The translations under genes and the position numbers were made by a program. A DNA stretch of 64,000 bases from NCBI RefSeq assembly GCF_021952865.1, contig NZ_CP040792.1, positions 744,001 through 808,000 of the forward strand. The letters are read 5' to 3'. This document shows, in pieces, positions 17,751 through 26,564 of this stretch; position 1 is the stretch's first letter, and every line of letters starts with the position of its first letter. The notes beneath the pieces are model-generated. The model was given only the letters and a program-made list of their open reading frames with translations, was not told the DNA's origin and did not search any database. Source of the stretch: Clavibacter californiensis. Its GTDB lineage: Bacteria > Actinomycetota > Actinomycetes > Actinomycetales > Microbacteriaceae.

Positions 17751-18305
17751 TCAGCGGACAGCACCCTCGGACGGGCCGGGGCCGGGGCCGGGGCCGGGGC
17801 CGCGGTCTCCGGAGGCCAGGTCCTCGGACCGTCGCAGGTGCTCGATGCAGGCGATGAGATGCCGGGCGGAATCCGCACCCAGGCGCGGGCGCTCGTGGAG
17901 CGCCCGGCGCACCAGATCGACCCGTGCGCGGCCGATCCGATCCAGCATGTCGCGCCCCGCGGTCCCCAGGGTGAGGACGGAGTCGCCGTCGGCAGCGGCC
18001 TCGGTCACGTAGCCCTGGCGGATGAGCGACGCCAATCCCGGCGAGACCGCGGCGCGGGATGTGCGGCAGTCCCGCCCGAGATCCGTCCGCGTGACCCTTC
18101 CCGCACGGGCGATCGTCCGGAGGAGCAGGATCTGCAGCCCGGTCAGGGGCTCCCACCACGGAGTGGCCGACATGTGGAAGTCCTCAGCAAGCAGCATGAC
18201 CGCGTCGATGAGGCGAGCGAGCGTCTCGTCGGACAGGTCGTCGGCGTACACGGCCGGCGTCGGCGGCGTCGACCCGTCGGCGGCGGGCCCGTGATCGGTC
18301 GTCAT
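17751..18305 (-). CDS. MarR-family transcriptional regulator
   Basis: 184 aa; the winged helix-turn-helix spans about residues 40-140 (WWEPLTGLQILLLRTIARAG, then TRTDLGRDCRTSRAAVSPGL as the recognition region, and a wing ending SVLTLGTAGRDML). The ATG at 18305 is preferred over 18323 because GAGAGGA is 6 bases before it. The C-terminus ends in a Gly-Pro repeat encoded by a GGGGCC hexanucleotide repeat. It lies just upstream of an MFS pump gene in the same orientation and probably controls it, sensing a small aromatic ligand as is usual for the family. Confidence 0.82.
   Translation of the reverse strand: MTTDHGPAADGSTPPTPAVYADDLSDETLARLIDAVMLLAEDFHMSATPWWEPLTGLQILLLRTIARAGRVTRTDLGRDCRTSRAAVSPGLASLIRQGYVTEAAADGDSVLTLGTAGRDMLDRIGRARVDLVRRALHERPRLGADSARHLIACIEHLRRSEDLASGDRGPGPGPGPGPSEGAVR
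17774..17803. repeat. GGGGCC hexanucleotide repeat in the MarR gene
   Basis: About four to five tandem copies of GGGGCC (plus strand), encoding alternating Gly-Pro on the minus strand near the end of the MarR protein. Changes in copy number keep the frame, so only the length of the tail would vary. The plus strand could fold into a G-quadruplex. Confidence 0.7.
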
Positions 18306-18434
18306 GGGCGTCCTCTCGTTCATCTGCGCCGCGATCGGCGGCGCCCCCGCCTCCCGCGAGCGGGCAGGCCCGGGTGTCGCCGATCGACGACGCCTCCGGT
18401 CTCGACGTGATCGAGTCGGAGGGGTCGGGTCGGA

Positions 18435-19019
18435 CTAGAGCCCGTCGGCGAGCATGGCCTCCACCACGTCGACGTGACGGGTGAACGCGGCGTCGGAGAA
18501 CTCGCTCGAGTAGTTCAGGCCGTAGGGCCACATGTGCGAGCCGCCGCAGGAGAGCCGCGCGCCGGACCCGTCGTACGACTGCACGAGCGCCGTCGCGGTC
18601 GGCCCGTTCCAGACGCCGCCGACGCAGTGCGCCGACCAGCCGCCGCTGAGGCCGACGCCGATGGTGTGCGAGATCTCGTGAAGGGCCGTGCCCTCGACCA
18701 TGTAGCTGCGGTTCGACCCGAAGCGCAGGTCGCCGTTCGTGCTGCCCTCCGCCGTCGGGACGCCGGGTGCGTAGGAGACCTCGATCACCTTCGTGATGTC
18801 GGACTCGGCGTTGTACCGGGCGACGGCCTGGTCCATGGCGGCGGTGATGCGCGCATAGGCGTCCTGCTCGTCGGCGGTGGGATTCGCGGAGCGGACGAGG
18901 GTGTAGGTGATCTCCCCTTCGGCGGCCTGCGCGGGGAGCGCTCCGCCGAGGGTGGTGGCCGCCACGGCGGCGGCGATGAGGGTCATTGTGCGGAGGGAGT
19001 GTCGAGTGCGTCGTTGCAT
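18435..19019 (-). CDS. Secreted HEXXH-motif protein, putative zinc metalloprotease
   Basis: 194 aa with a clear signal peptide (TLIAAAVAATTLGGALPAQA, cleavage near residue 33). The mature protein carries the zinc-binding motif LHEISHTIGVG with His114, Glu115 and His118 and a Gly in the extended position. Three cysteines follow (WSAHCVGG, ARLSCGG). The size and motif resemble the small secreted metallopeptidase-like domains that often accompany ricin-type lectins in actinobacteria and fungi, but no lectin domain is attached here. It ends at a TAG and shares the LacI-type operator of the glycosidases (site B, about 55 bp upstream), which places it in the same regulon. Substrate unknown. Confidence 0.7.
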   Translation of the reverse strand: MQRRTRHSLRTMTLIAAAVAATTLGGALPAQAAEGEITYTLVRSANPTADEQDAYARITAAMDQAVARYNAESDITKVIEVSYAPGVPTAEGSTNGDLRFGSNRSYMVEGTALHEISHTIGVGLSGGWSAHCVGGVWNGPTATALVQSYDGSGARLSCGGSHMWPYGLNYSSEFSDAAFTRHVDVVEAMLADGL

Positions 19020-19059
19020 GCTGTTCTCCGATTCTTCGTCGTCGATGACGTCCCGGTGG

Positions 19060-19088
19060 ATCCACCGGCTGGTTGTTCACGTTAACAC
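19060..19088 (-). promoter_or_regulatory. LacI-type operator (site B) and probable promoter
   Basis: TGTTCACGTTAACA at 19074-19087 is the most symmetric copy of the shared operator. With the same geometry as site A, a -35 GTGTTA (19083-19088) and -10 GTGGAT (19060-19065) would be 17 bp apart on the minus strand. The -10 is weak. It lies upstream of the HEXXH protein gene. Confidence 0.6.
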
Positions 19089-19386
19089 TCTCGTTGGGGG
19101 AGATGCCAGGCGTCGCCGGAGGGACGCGGACGAGCGCTAGGAATACCGGACGAGAAGGCGGCCGACGCGCGTGCGCGGCGGTCCGGATGCAACGCCTGTG
19201 CGCCTCGCCGGGCGGGAGGTCGAGATCCGGCCGGGCGCTCTCGGACTCGGACGCTGGGCCACGTCGAGCACCCCGGCCAGGGACGTCGGGCAGGGGACCC
19301 GACTCCCTCGTGGGGAGATGGGGGAGCCGGTCGCGCGATCCGTGGCACGCGCACGTGTCCGGATCACGCCCGGACGACCACCACTG

Positions 19387-19415
19387 TTGTTCACGGTAAC
19401 AAACATGGCTACAGT
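19387..19415 (+). promoter_or_regulatory. Promoter with LacI-type operator (site C)
   Basis: -35 TTGTTC (19387-19392), 17-bp spacer, -10 TACAGT (19410-19415), with the operator TGTTCACGGTAACA at 19388-19401. The operator starts at the second base of the -35, exactly as in site A. It drives rightward transcription toward the GH43 gene at 19802 with a long leader of about 380 bases. Confidence 0.72.
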
Positions 19416-19465
19416 GACCGGCAGTGGTCGAGCGGGACACCGTCCCGTGCGAGACACCCCGATCT

Positions 19466-19478
19466 ACCGGTTCGACGA
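19466..19478 (+). promoter_or_regulatory. Possible half-site for the second LacI regulator
   Basis: ACCGGTTCGACGA here is identical over 13 bases to the right half of the palindrome in front of the GH-A enzyme gene (44861-44873). The left half is not conserved. It sits about 50 bases downstream of the promoter at site C. Weak evidence on its own. Confidence 0.3.
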
Positions 19479-19498
19479 AGAACCTGAGAGGACCGTCG

Positions 19499-19567
19499 AT
19501 GACGACGATGCCGCACCTTCCCCCCGCCGATCGCTGCGCCCGCCCACCCGGACTCCATCGCGGCTAG
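19499..19567 (+). CDS. Possible 22-aa leader peptide
   Basis: A short frame begins at an ATG placed 5-6 bases after GAGAGGA and reads MTTMPHLPPADRCARPPGLH before a TAG after residue 22. It lies in the roughly 380-base leader between the site C promoter and the GH43 start. The good ribosome-binding site is the only positive evidence. It could be an attenuating leader peptide, or the start of a decayed gene. The remaining leader (19568-19790) shows no convincing coding signal. Confidence 0.3.
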   Translation: MTTMPHLPPADRCARPPGLHRG

Positions 19568-19801
19568 CCCCGCCATCCGGCTGTCGCGCACGGGCTCCCG
19601 CTCGACTGCAGGGCGCACGGCCAGACGCCGCGACTCCCGCATCGGGTCCGCCACCGCGGTGATCGCCGCCGCCGCCGCCAGTCGGCGCCCGCGCCGCCCT
19701 GATCAGCGGAGCCCTTCCCCACCCGCACCCGCCGTCGACCCGTCGACCGGCGTGCGCCTCGACTCCCCTCCACCGCCATCCACCATGAAGAAGGAACCTC
19801 C

Positions 19802-22747
19802 ATGTCACGAACCCTCCGGCAGGAGCGCACCCGGCGCTCACGCCTCCCTCGAGCGGGCGCCGCGCTGACGATCGCCGCCGTGTCCCTCGGCGGCGTGCTC
19901 GGCCCCATCGGCGCCGCCGGCGCGGCCGAGACCGTCCCCGCGCCCGCGCTGCAGTACTCGTTCGACGCCATCGACGCGACCCTCGGCAACGGTGCCGTGA
20001 TCGCCGACGCGGCGCCGGGCAACCACCCCGGCACCCTCGTCAACGCCGGCGCGACCAGCGTCGCCGGCCCCTCCGGAGCTCCCGGCGATCGCGCGCTCTC
20101 GCTCCCGGGCGGATCCAGCACGTCCGCCGCCCCGCACGTCCGCATCGCGCCCGGGCTCATCCCCGCCGGCACGCAGGACGTGACGATGTCCGCCTGGCTC
20201 CGCTGGAGCGGCGCCCCCGACTGCACCTGGCCCTTCACCCTCGGCTCGAGCGTCGACTCCCACGTCCTCGCCACCACGAAGTGCGGACCCGCCGGGTTCG
20301 GCGCGATCAAGAACGGCTCCGAGGTGCGCGGCGCCGGCAACACGCCGGTCGCCACGGACCGCTGGGTGCACATGGCGGTCGTGGTCAAGGGCGGCCAGTC
20401 CGTCTCCACCTACTTCGACGGCGCTCTCGTCGGCCAGGGCAACACCTCCTCCACCGCCGCGTCCGCGATCGGCACCTCCACCTTCTCGGGCTTCCTCGGC
20501 AAGTCGTTCTACGGCGCGGACGCCTACTGGGCAGGAGCCATCGACGACATGGAGGTCTGGACCTCGGCGCTGACCGCCGGCCAGGTGCAGCAGAGCGCCG
20601 CCGGCGTGCACTCCGTGCTCGCGGGCAAGGACGCCACCATCTCGCTCGGTGACACCTCCTCCGTCACCGCGGACCTGACCCTGCCCACGACCGGTGCCAA
20701 CGGCTCCGCGATCACCTGGGCATCGAGCGCCCCGGGCACCGTCAGCACCACCGGCATCGTGACCCGGCCCGCCGCGGGCAACCCGGACGCCGTCGTCACG
20801 CTGACCCCCACGGCCGTCCACGGCGGCACCTCCGTCGTCGGCCGGGCCACCACCGTCACCGTCCCGGCCTACGCCGCGGGCCAGACGGCCGAGTCCGAGC
20901 TCGCCCGGACCGTGGCCGACGCCGTCAGCGCCGACCCCGCACTCGCCGGACCGGTGCGCGGCAGCCTCACCCTGCCCGCGACCGGAGCCGACGTCGCCGC
21001 CACGGCCTCGCGGCCCGGCAGCTCGAGCGCCGTCATCACCTGGACCTCCTCGAACGAGGCCGTCATCTCCTCCGCCGACAAGGGCACCGCGCCGAACGTC
21101 GTCGTCAAGGGTGCGGTCACGCGACCGGCAGCCGACACGAGCGTCACGCTCACGGCGACGGTGACCGTCCCCGGCACGGCGGCCGTCGTGCGGCAGCTGA
21201 CCCGCACCGTCCCGGCGGCGGCCCCCGTCGCCGCGAGCGACCTCGACGCGTACATGTTCGCCTACTTCACGGGCGACAGCGTCGAGGGCGAGAAGATCCG
21301 CTTCGCGACCTCCGACGGCAACGACTCGCTGAACTGGAAGACCCTCAACGACGCGCAGCCGATCCTCACCTCGACCCTCGGCACGAAGGGCCTGCGCGAC
21401 CCGTTCATCCTCCGTTCCAAGGAGGGCGACCGCTTCTTCCTGATGGCCACCGACCTCTCCGTCGGCACCACCGGCTTCGGCGGATCGACCAACCGCGGCA
21501 GCCGCCACCTCGAGATCTGGGAGTCCACCGACCTCGTGAACTGGGGCCAGCAGCGCCACATCGAGGTCAACCTGCCCAACGCGGGCATGACCTGGGCGCC
21601 CGAGGCCAGCTACGACCCCACCATCGACGCCTACGTCGTCTACTGGACCTCGGCCCTGTTCACCGACAGCACGCGCAACGTCGAGGACGGCAACGGACCG
21701 CAGATCCTCACCTCCATCACCCGCGACTTCCGCGACTTCACCACCCCCGAGGTCTGGTTCAAGGCCGCTGACGTCCCCTCGCTCAACAAGAGCAACGGGC
21801 TCATCGACGCCACCATGCTGAAGGACGGCGACACCTACTACCGGTTCACGAAGGGCACGCAGACCACCGGCTGCCCCTCACCCGACATCATCGGACAGAA
21901 GTCGACGAACCTGCGCGCCACCACCGCCTCCGGAGCCTGGAGCCTGATCGACACCTGCATCGGCCGCGACGCCGGGACGCCGGAGGTCGAGGGCCCCGAG
22001 ATCTTCAAGGCCAACGAGGGCGACCGGGCGGGGTACAAGTACTTCCTCTGGACCGACAACTACGGCGGACGCGGCTACATCCCGCTCGGCACCAACTCGC
22101 TCGAGGGCGACATCAAGTGGACGATCCCCGGCAGCTTCTCGCTGCCGGCCTCGCCCCGCCACGGATCCGTCATCTCCATCACCGCGAAGGAGCGCGACGC
22201 GCTCGCGGCGAAGTGGAACCCGTCGCTCCTGGTCACCTCGATCGACGCGGTCGCCCGCACCGTGCCGGCCGGATCGACCACCGTCGACCTGCCCGCCACC
22301 GTGGGCGCGTCGTTCAAGGACGGGCACCGCGAGACGGTCGCCGTGACGTGGGAGACCCCCGACCTGAGCTCGCTCAAGAAGGCCGGCGACACCGTCCAGG
22401 TCCGCGGCCAGCTCGCCAACTCGGCGGCGACCCCGGCGATCACGACCGTCACGGCGACGGCTCCTCCCGGACCCGCCGTCCAGGCCTCGGCCTCCAGCCG
22501 ATGCGTCGCCAGCAAGGTCACGGTGACGGGCACCGCCACCAACGCCAGCGACACGACCGTCGAGCTCACGGTGACCTCGCCGTGGGGGAGCAAGACGTTC
22601 ACGGGCGTCGCCCCCGGCAAGACCGTCACCGCGGCGTTCAGCACCCGCGCCGTCTCCATCGGCGCCGGCGAGCTGAGCGTCACGTCGAAGGCCGCCTCCG
22701 GCTCCCGGACGGTGACCGCGCCGTACGCGGCGATCGCCTGCCGCTAG
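19802..22747 (+). CDS. Secreted GH43-type glycosidase with LamG, Ig-like and Cys-bracketed C-terminal domains
   Basis: 981 aa. Start ATG at 19802 follows GAAGGAACC; signal peptide core LTIAAVSLGGVLGPIG with cleavage near GAAGAAE. Domains: LamG (about 45-265), two atrophied-Ig-like domains (about 275-365 and 370-470), GH43 propeller (about 475-800), an Ig-like Big_4-type domain (about 815-885), and the Cys-bracketed C-terminal domain from RCVASK to the last residues ACR. Triad: Asp533 (GLRDPFI), Asp669 (LIDATML), Glu730 (VEGPEIF). It is a close paralogue of the 897-aa enzyme in its propeller and of the next gene in its LamG domain. Expression is predicted from the site C promoter. Probably an exo- or endo-arabinanase-like or xylosidase-like enzyme. 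Confidence 0.88.
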   Translation: MSRTLRQERTRRSRLPRAGAALTIAAVSLGGVLGPIGAAGAAETVPAPALQYSFDAIDATLGNGAVIADAAPGNHPGTLVNAGATSVAGPSGAPGDRALSLPGGSSTSAAPHVRIAPGLIPAGTQDVTMSAWLRWSGAPDCTWPFTLGSSVDSHVLATTKCGPAGFGAIKNGSEVRGAGNTPVATDRWVHMAVVVKGGQSVSTYFDGALVGQGNTSSTAASAIGTSTFSGFLGKSFYGADAYWAGAIDDMEVWTSALTAGQVQQSAAGVHSVLAGKDATISLGDTSSVTADLTLPTTGANGSAITWASSAPGTVSTTGIVTRPAAGNPDAVVTLTPTAVHGGTSVVGRATTVTVPAYAAGQTAESELARTVADAVSADPALAGPVRGSLTLPATGADVAATASRPGSSSAVITWTSSNEAVISSADKGTAPNVVVKGAVTRPAADTSVTLTATVTVPGTAAVVRQLTRTVPAAAPVAASDLDAYMFAYFTGDSVEGEKIRFATSDGNDSLNWKTLNDAQPILTSTLGTKGLRDPFILRSKEGDRFFLMATDLSVGTTGFGGSTNRGSRHLEIWESTDLVNWGQQRHIEVNLPNAGMTWAPEASYDPTIDAYVVYWTSALFTDSTRNVEDGNGPQILTSITRDFRDFTTPEVWFKAADVPSLNKSNGLIDATMLKDGDTYYRFTKGTQTTGCPSPDIIGQKSTNLRATTASGAWSLIDTCIGRDAGTPEVEGPEIFKANEGDRAGYKYFLWTDNYGGRGYIPLGTNSLEGDIKWTIPGSFSLPASPRHGSVISITAKERDALAAKWNPSLLVTSIDAVARTVPAGSTTVDLPATVGASFKDGHRETVAVTWETPDLSSLKKAGDTVQVRGQLANSAATPAITTVTATAPPGPAVQASASSRCVASKVTVTGTATNASDTTVELTVTSPWGSKTFTGVAPGKTVTAAFSTRAVSIGAGELSVTSKAASGSRTVTAPYAAIACR

Positions 22748-22752
22748 ACCGG

Positions 22753-22786
22753 GATCCGGGAGGGGACCTGATCCCCCTCCCGGATC
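22753..22786 (+). terminator. Hairpin after the 981-aa GH43 gene
   Basis: Perfect 13-bp stem: GATCCGGGAGGGG paired with CCCCTCCCGGATC, loop of 8 bases, 5 bases after the stop codon. Strong rho-independent-like structure without a U tract. Confidence 0.7.
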
Positions 22787-22818
22787 TCATCCACCCCGGA
22801 GCCTGAGGCTCCCACCCC

Positions 22819-22854
22819 GCGGGGAGCACGGACCGCACGGCCCGTGCTCCCCGC
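22819..22854. terminator. Second hairpin in the gap between two GH43 genes
   Basis: Another perfect 13-bp stem, GCGGGGAGCACGG paired with CCGTGCTCCCCGC, ending only 27 bases before the ATG of the next gene on the same strand. No promoter fits between it and that ATG. It may act as an attenuator or a message-stability element rather than a plain terminator. Confidence 0.55.
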
Positions 22855-22881
22855 CCCACCCCTGACGGAAGTTGACGAACG

Positions 22882-25800
22882 ATGCGGTTCCGACGCACGA
22901 CGGCCCTCATGGTCGCCGCGACACTGACAGCGGGGGGTGCTGCGCTCAGCAGCGCGCCCGCTCAGGCCGCGGTGCCCAGCCCGATCCTCTCCTACGACTT
23001 CGCCTCGACCGCCGCAGCGGGATCCGCCGTCGCCGCGGGGACGGGCTTCACCGACTCCGTCGCCGGCCGGTCCGCCACGGTCCGCGGTACCGGCGCCACC
23101 ACGGTCGCCGGCCCGCGCGGCGGTACCGACCGCGCGCTCCGCCTCCCGGGAGGCGCGGCAGGGAGCTCCGCCGCGTTCGCCGAGATCGCGCCGGGCCTCA
23201 CCTCGGCCTCGACCACCGACATCACGATGTCGGCCTGGCTGCGCTGGGACGGCGGTCAGAGCTGCAGCTGGGCGTACTCGCTCGGACAGTCGACCGAGCG
23301 GTACCTCTTCACCACGCCGGAGTGCGGCGGGAACCTCATCGGCGCCGTGAAGAACGGCTCCGAGCAGCGCGCGGCGGACACCGGTCCGGCGGCATCCGGT
23401 CGATGGAGCCACGTCGCCGTCGTGCTCCGCAGCGGCGTCAGCGTGTCGACCTACGTCGACGGCCGGCTCGCGCAGACGACCCCGACCTCCGCCACCGGCG
23501 CGGCCACCATCGGCACCGCGACCTTCTCCGGCCTGCTGGGCAAGTCGCTCTTCGGACCCGACCCCCTCTTCGCCGGCGCTCTGGATGACGTGCACGTGTA
23601 TCCCGCGGCGCTCTCGCAGGACCAGGTGCGCGAGGACGCGGCCCCCGCGGCCTCCGTCATCGCGGCGTCGGACGCCGCGGCGGCGACCATCTCGGTGACC
23701 GAGCCCGTCACGGGTGACATCGCCCTCCCCACGCGCGGCGCGGGCGGCTCGGTCCTCACGTGGACGAGCAGCGACCCGTCGGTGATCGGCACCGACGGGA
23801 CCGTGCGCCGCCCGGCACCCGGATCCGCGAACGCCACCGTGCGCCTGACGCCGACAGCGACCTTCGCCGGAGCCAGCGCCACCGGCACCGTGCGCTCGGT
23901 GACCGTCGCCGCGGACACGGAGGCCGACGCGACCGCGCGCCTGCGCACGGCCCTCGTCGTCCCCCTGACCGTCGCATCCGGCACCGCGCTGCCCACCGTC
24001 GCCGGGTACACGGTGTCGTGGAGCGCCGACGGCTCCGACCTGTCCGGCGGACGCCTCGTCAACGACACGGCGACCGACCGGGCGCTCGCGGTCACCGCGA
24101 CCGTCAAGGTCGGCGCCACCACGCTGACGAAGACGTTCCGCACCACGATCCTCAGCGCCAGCACGGCCAAGACCGTCGTCGCCTACACCCGCACGCCCAC
24201 CGGCGAGCTCAAGGCCAACCAGGACACGGTCGCCCGCAGCATGCACCTGGCCCTGGGCGCGTCCGCCGGCACGGCGACCGCGCTGGCAGGCAACAACGGC
24301 GTCCTCTACGCCGACGGCGTCTTCGTCGGGACCGACAAGGTGGAGAACCGCGCCATCGCCGCGCCGTCGCTGTTCACCTTCGCCGACGGGACCGTCGGCG
24401 TGCTCGCCACCCGCGTCCGGGACAACGGCGCCCCCGACGGCACCGAGGCCTCGAGCGCGCTCGTGTTCAAGGCCACCGACGCCACCGCGACGGACTTCAC
24501 CGAGCTCGGCCTGATCGACCTCGGCACCACCGGAGGCGTCGTCTCGCCCCGCGCGGTGTACGACACCGACCAGAAGCGCTACCTGGTCTCGTGGACGGAC
24601 GCGGCCGGAGCCGCGAAGTACACGACCGTCACGGATCTCGCCCGCACCGAGCTCCGCGCCCAGCCCTTCTGGCCGAAGGACGGCGGCCGCAGGAGCGTCG
24701 TCGTGACCGACGGGAACCGCGGCGCGGTCCTCGGCGGGAGCCCCGCCACTGTCGCGGGCCCCGACCTCTCCGGATTCGCCGGGCGGGTCGCCGACGCCCT
24801 CCCGGGCGGCGCGCTGACGGTCTCGGCCTCGACGGCCGACGCGCTGACGAAGGCGTTCGGCCGCACGGTCAACACCGGCTCGTTGGTCGCTCCGCAGACG
24901 ATCGACCAGGGGGGCACCGCCGCCCTGTCCGGCGTGAAGGCCCGGCTGTCCTACGCCGACGGGTCGACCGGCAGCCTCGGCGTCGACTGGAACGCGCAGC
25001 AGCTCGCCGACCTCGCCACCAAGGGGCCGGGCACGTACGACCTCTCCGGCACCGTCCGCCAGCGGCAGTACGCCGAGCCGTTCGCGTACAACCGCGCCGA
25101 CCCGACCATCTACCGGTACGAGCGCGGCGGCAAGACGCAGTACCTCTTCACCGCGACCGACGACACGGCCAACGACAACGTCGCCTCCCAGCACCTCCCG
25201 ATCCGGGTGGCGGACTCCATCGCCCAGCTCAGCGACGACGCCGGCGGCCGCGGCCGCGAGGTCGACCTGCTCAACCGCACGACGCGGAAGGACCGCACCG
25301 CCGAGGGCAGGGTGATCGCGGGCTGCTACTGGGCCCCCGAGATCCACGAGATCGGCGGCAAGCTCTCCATCCTGTTCGCCCCGTGCTTCAACCCCGACGA
25401 CGACCAGTCGAACCAGGGCGGCGCGTGGTTCACCGTGCAGGCGCACATCATGCAGCTGCGCGACGGCGGCGACCCCGCGAACCCCGCGGACTGGTCGGCG
25501 CCCCGCGCGGTGGTGAAGAGCGACTCGAGCCCGCTCGGCCGCAGCGGCACGGGACGCAACATCAGCCTCGACATGACCTACTTCGAGTCCGGCGGGACCG
25601 CGTACTACGCGTGGTCACAGCGGTACCTCGACGGCGGCATCAGCGATCCCGCGACCTGGATCGCCAAGGTGGACCCGGCGAACCCCACTCGCGTGATCGG
25701 CGAGCCCACCCCGATCGTCGTCCCCTCGCTGACGTTCGAGGACCATCTCGCCGAGGGCGCGTTCGCCATCCAGCGCGACGGGCGGATCACCCTCGTGTAC

Positions 25801-26460
25801 TCCAGCAGCGGCGTCAGCCCGAAGTACATCGTGGGCGGAGCCTGGGCCGCGGAGGGGAGCGACCTGACCGACATCGCGAGCTGGACCAAGTACGACGCTG
25901 CGCTGCTGTCGAGCGTCCCCATGCCCGACGGCGTCGTCGACTACCGCACCTACGAGCAGGGGCCCGGCCACGGCGCCGTCACGCAGGACGAGGACGGCAA
26001 CGACGTGTACGTGTACCACACGTGGGGCAACGGGGTCGGCGGGGACGGACGCGACACCCGGCTGATCCGCATCCACTACGCCGCCGACGGCCGACCGGTG
26101 TTCGACGTCACCCCCGACGAGGAGGTCGCGCCGGCCTTCCGGTCCGTCACGACCAAGGTGACCGTCCGATCGAACGTGACCGTCTCCTCGGCTGCCTCGA
26201 CGCGGTGCGTCAGCGGCAAGGTCGTGCTGAGCACCGTGGTGAAGAACGAGGGACCCGCTGCGATCGACGTCACCACCGAGACCGCCTACGGCACGAAGAC
26301 CGTGAGGGCTGTCGCTCCCGGAGCGTCGGCGACGACCGCCACCACCACGCGGGCGGTCTCCATCGCGGCAGGGACGGTCGCGGTCACCGCATCGACCGCG
26401 GGAAGCACGACGAGCACCGTGCAGCAGAGCGCCGGCTACGCCGCGCGCAGCTGCCGCTGA
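22882..26460 (+). CDS. Largest secreted GH43-type glycosidase of the tandem pair
   Basis: 1192 aa. ATG at 22882 after GGAAG; signal peptide MRFRRTTALMVAATLTAGG, cleavage near AQAAVP. Layout: LamG (about 30-235), Ig-like modules (about 245-430), a non-catalytic propeller-like segment (about 435-620), Ig-like (about 670-730), catalytic GH43 propeller (about 733-1095), then the Cys-bracketed C-terminal domain (RCVSGK ... RSCR). Candidate triad: Asp740 (NRADPTI), Asp897 (LDMTYFE), Glu958 (LAEGAF). Its architecture matches the 1108-aa enzyme at 12.8-16.1 kb, so the two are distant paralogues. It is probably expressed by read-through from the gene before it, across two hairpins. Confidence 0.87.
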   Translation: MRFRRTTALMVAATLTAGGAALSSAPAQAAVPSPILSYDFASTAAAGSAVAAGTGFTDSVAGRSATVRGTGATTVAGPRGGTDRALRLPGGAAGSSAAFAEIAPGLTSASTTDITMSAWLRWDGGQSCSWAYSLGQSTERYLFTTPECGGNLIGAVKNGSEQRAADTGPAASGRWSHVAVVLRSGVSVSTYVDGRLAQTTPTSATGAATIGTATFSGLLGKSLFGPDPLFAGALDDVHVYPAALSQDQVREDAAPAASVIAASDAAAATISVTEPVTGDIALPTRGAGGSVLTWTSSDPSVIGTDGTVRRPAPGSANATVRLTPTATFAGASATGTVRSVTVAADTEADATARLRTALVVPLTVASGTALPTVAGYTVSWSADGSDLSGGRLVNDTATDRALAVTATVKVGATTLTKTFRTTILSASTAKTVVAYTRTPTGELKANQDTVARSMHLALGASAGTATALAGNNGVLYADGVFVGTDKVENRAIAAPSLFTFADGTVGVLATRVRDNGAPDGTEASSALVFKATDATATDFTELGLIDLGTTGGVVSPRAVYDTDQKRYLVSWTDAAGAAKYTTVTDLARTELRAQPFWPKDGGRRSVVVTDGNRGAVLGGSPATVAGPDLSGFAGRVADALPGGALTVSASTADALTKAFGRTVNTGSLVAPQTIDQGGTAALSGVKARLSYADGSTGSLGVDWNAQQLADLATKGPGTYDLSGTVRQRQYAEPFAYNRADPTIYRYERGGKTQYLFTATDDTANDNVASQHLPIRVADSIAQLSDDAGGRGREVDLLNRTTRKDRTAEGRVIAGCYWAPEIHEIGGKLSILFAPCFNPDDDQSNQGGAWFTVQAHIMQLRDGGDPANPADWSAPRAVVKSDSSPLGRSGTGRNISLDMTYFESGGTAYYAWSQRYLDGGISDPATWIAKVDPANPTRVIGEPTPIVVPSLTFEDHLAEGAFAIQRDGRITLVYSSSGVSPKYIVGGAWAAEGSDLTDIASWTKYDAALLSSVPMPDGVVDYRTYEQGPGHGAVTQDEDGNDVYVYHTWGNGVGGDGRDTRLIRIHYAADGRPVFDVTPDEEVAPAFRSVTTKVTVRSNVTVSSAASTRCVSGKVVLSTVVKNEGPAAIDVTTETAYGTKTVRAVAPGASATTATTTRAVSIAAGTVAVTASTAGSTTSTVQQSAGYAARSCR

Positions 26461-26503
26461 CCGGGGAGGGAGCAGGCCATCGACAGGCCTGCTCCCTCTC
26501 CGG
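26461..26503 (+). terminator. Strong terminator after the tandem GH43 genes
   Basis: An 18-bp stem (one G-U pair) with a 7-base loop begins directly after the TGA: GGGAGCAGGCC pairs with GGCCTGCTCCC at its top. This closes the transcription unit. Confidence 0.75.
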
Positions 26504-26564
26504 CTCGACCCGCACCACCGCCGCCGAGGACGCCGGTCCCACCGACACGATGAGGAGCCTGGAC

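Noticed and set aside
16209-18410. Plus-strand open frame of 733 codons
   Set aside because: Opposite the MFS and MarR genes, which have clear family motifs; the plus frame reads as charged low-complexity sequence.
19568-19790. A coding sequence in the rest of the GH43 leader
   Set aside because: Frames are Pro/Arg/Ala-rich without a family signal or a ribosome-binding site; treated as untranslated leader.
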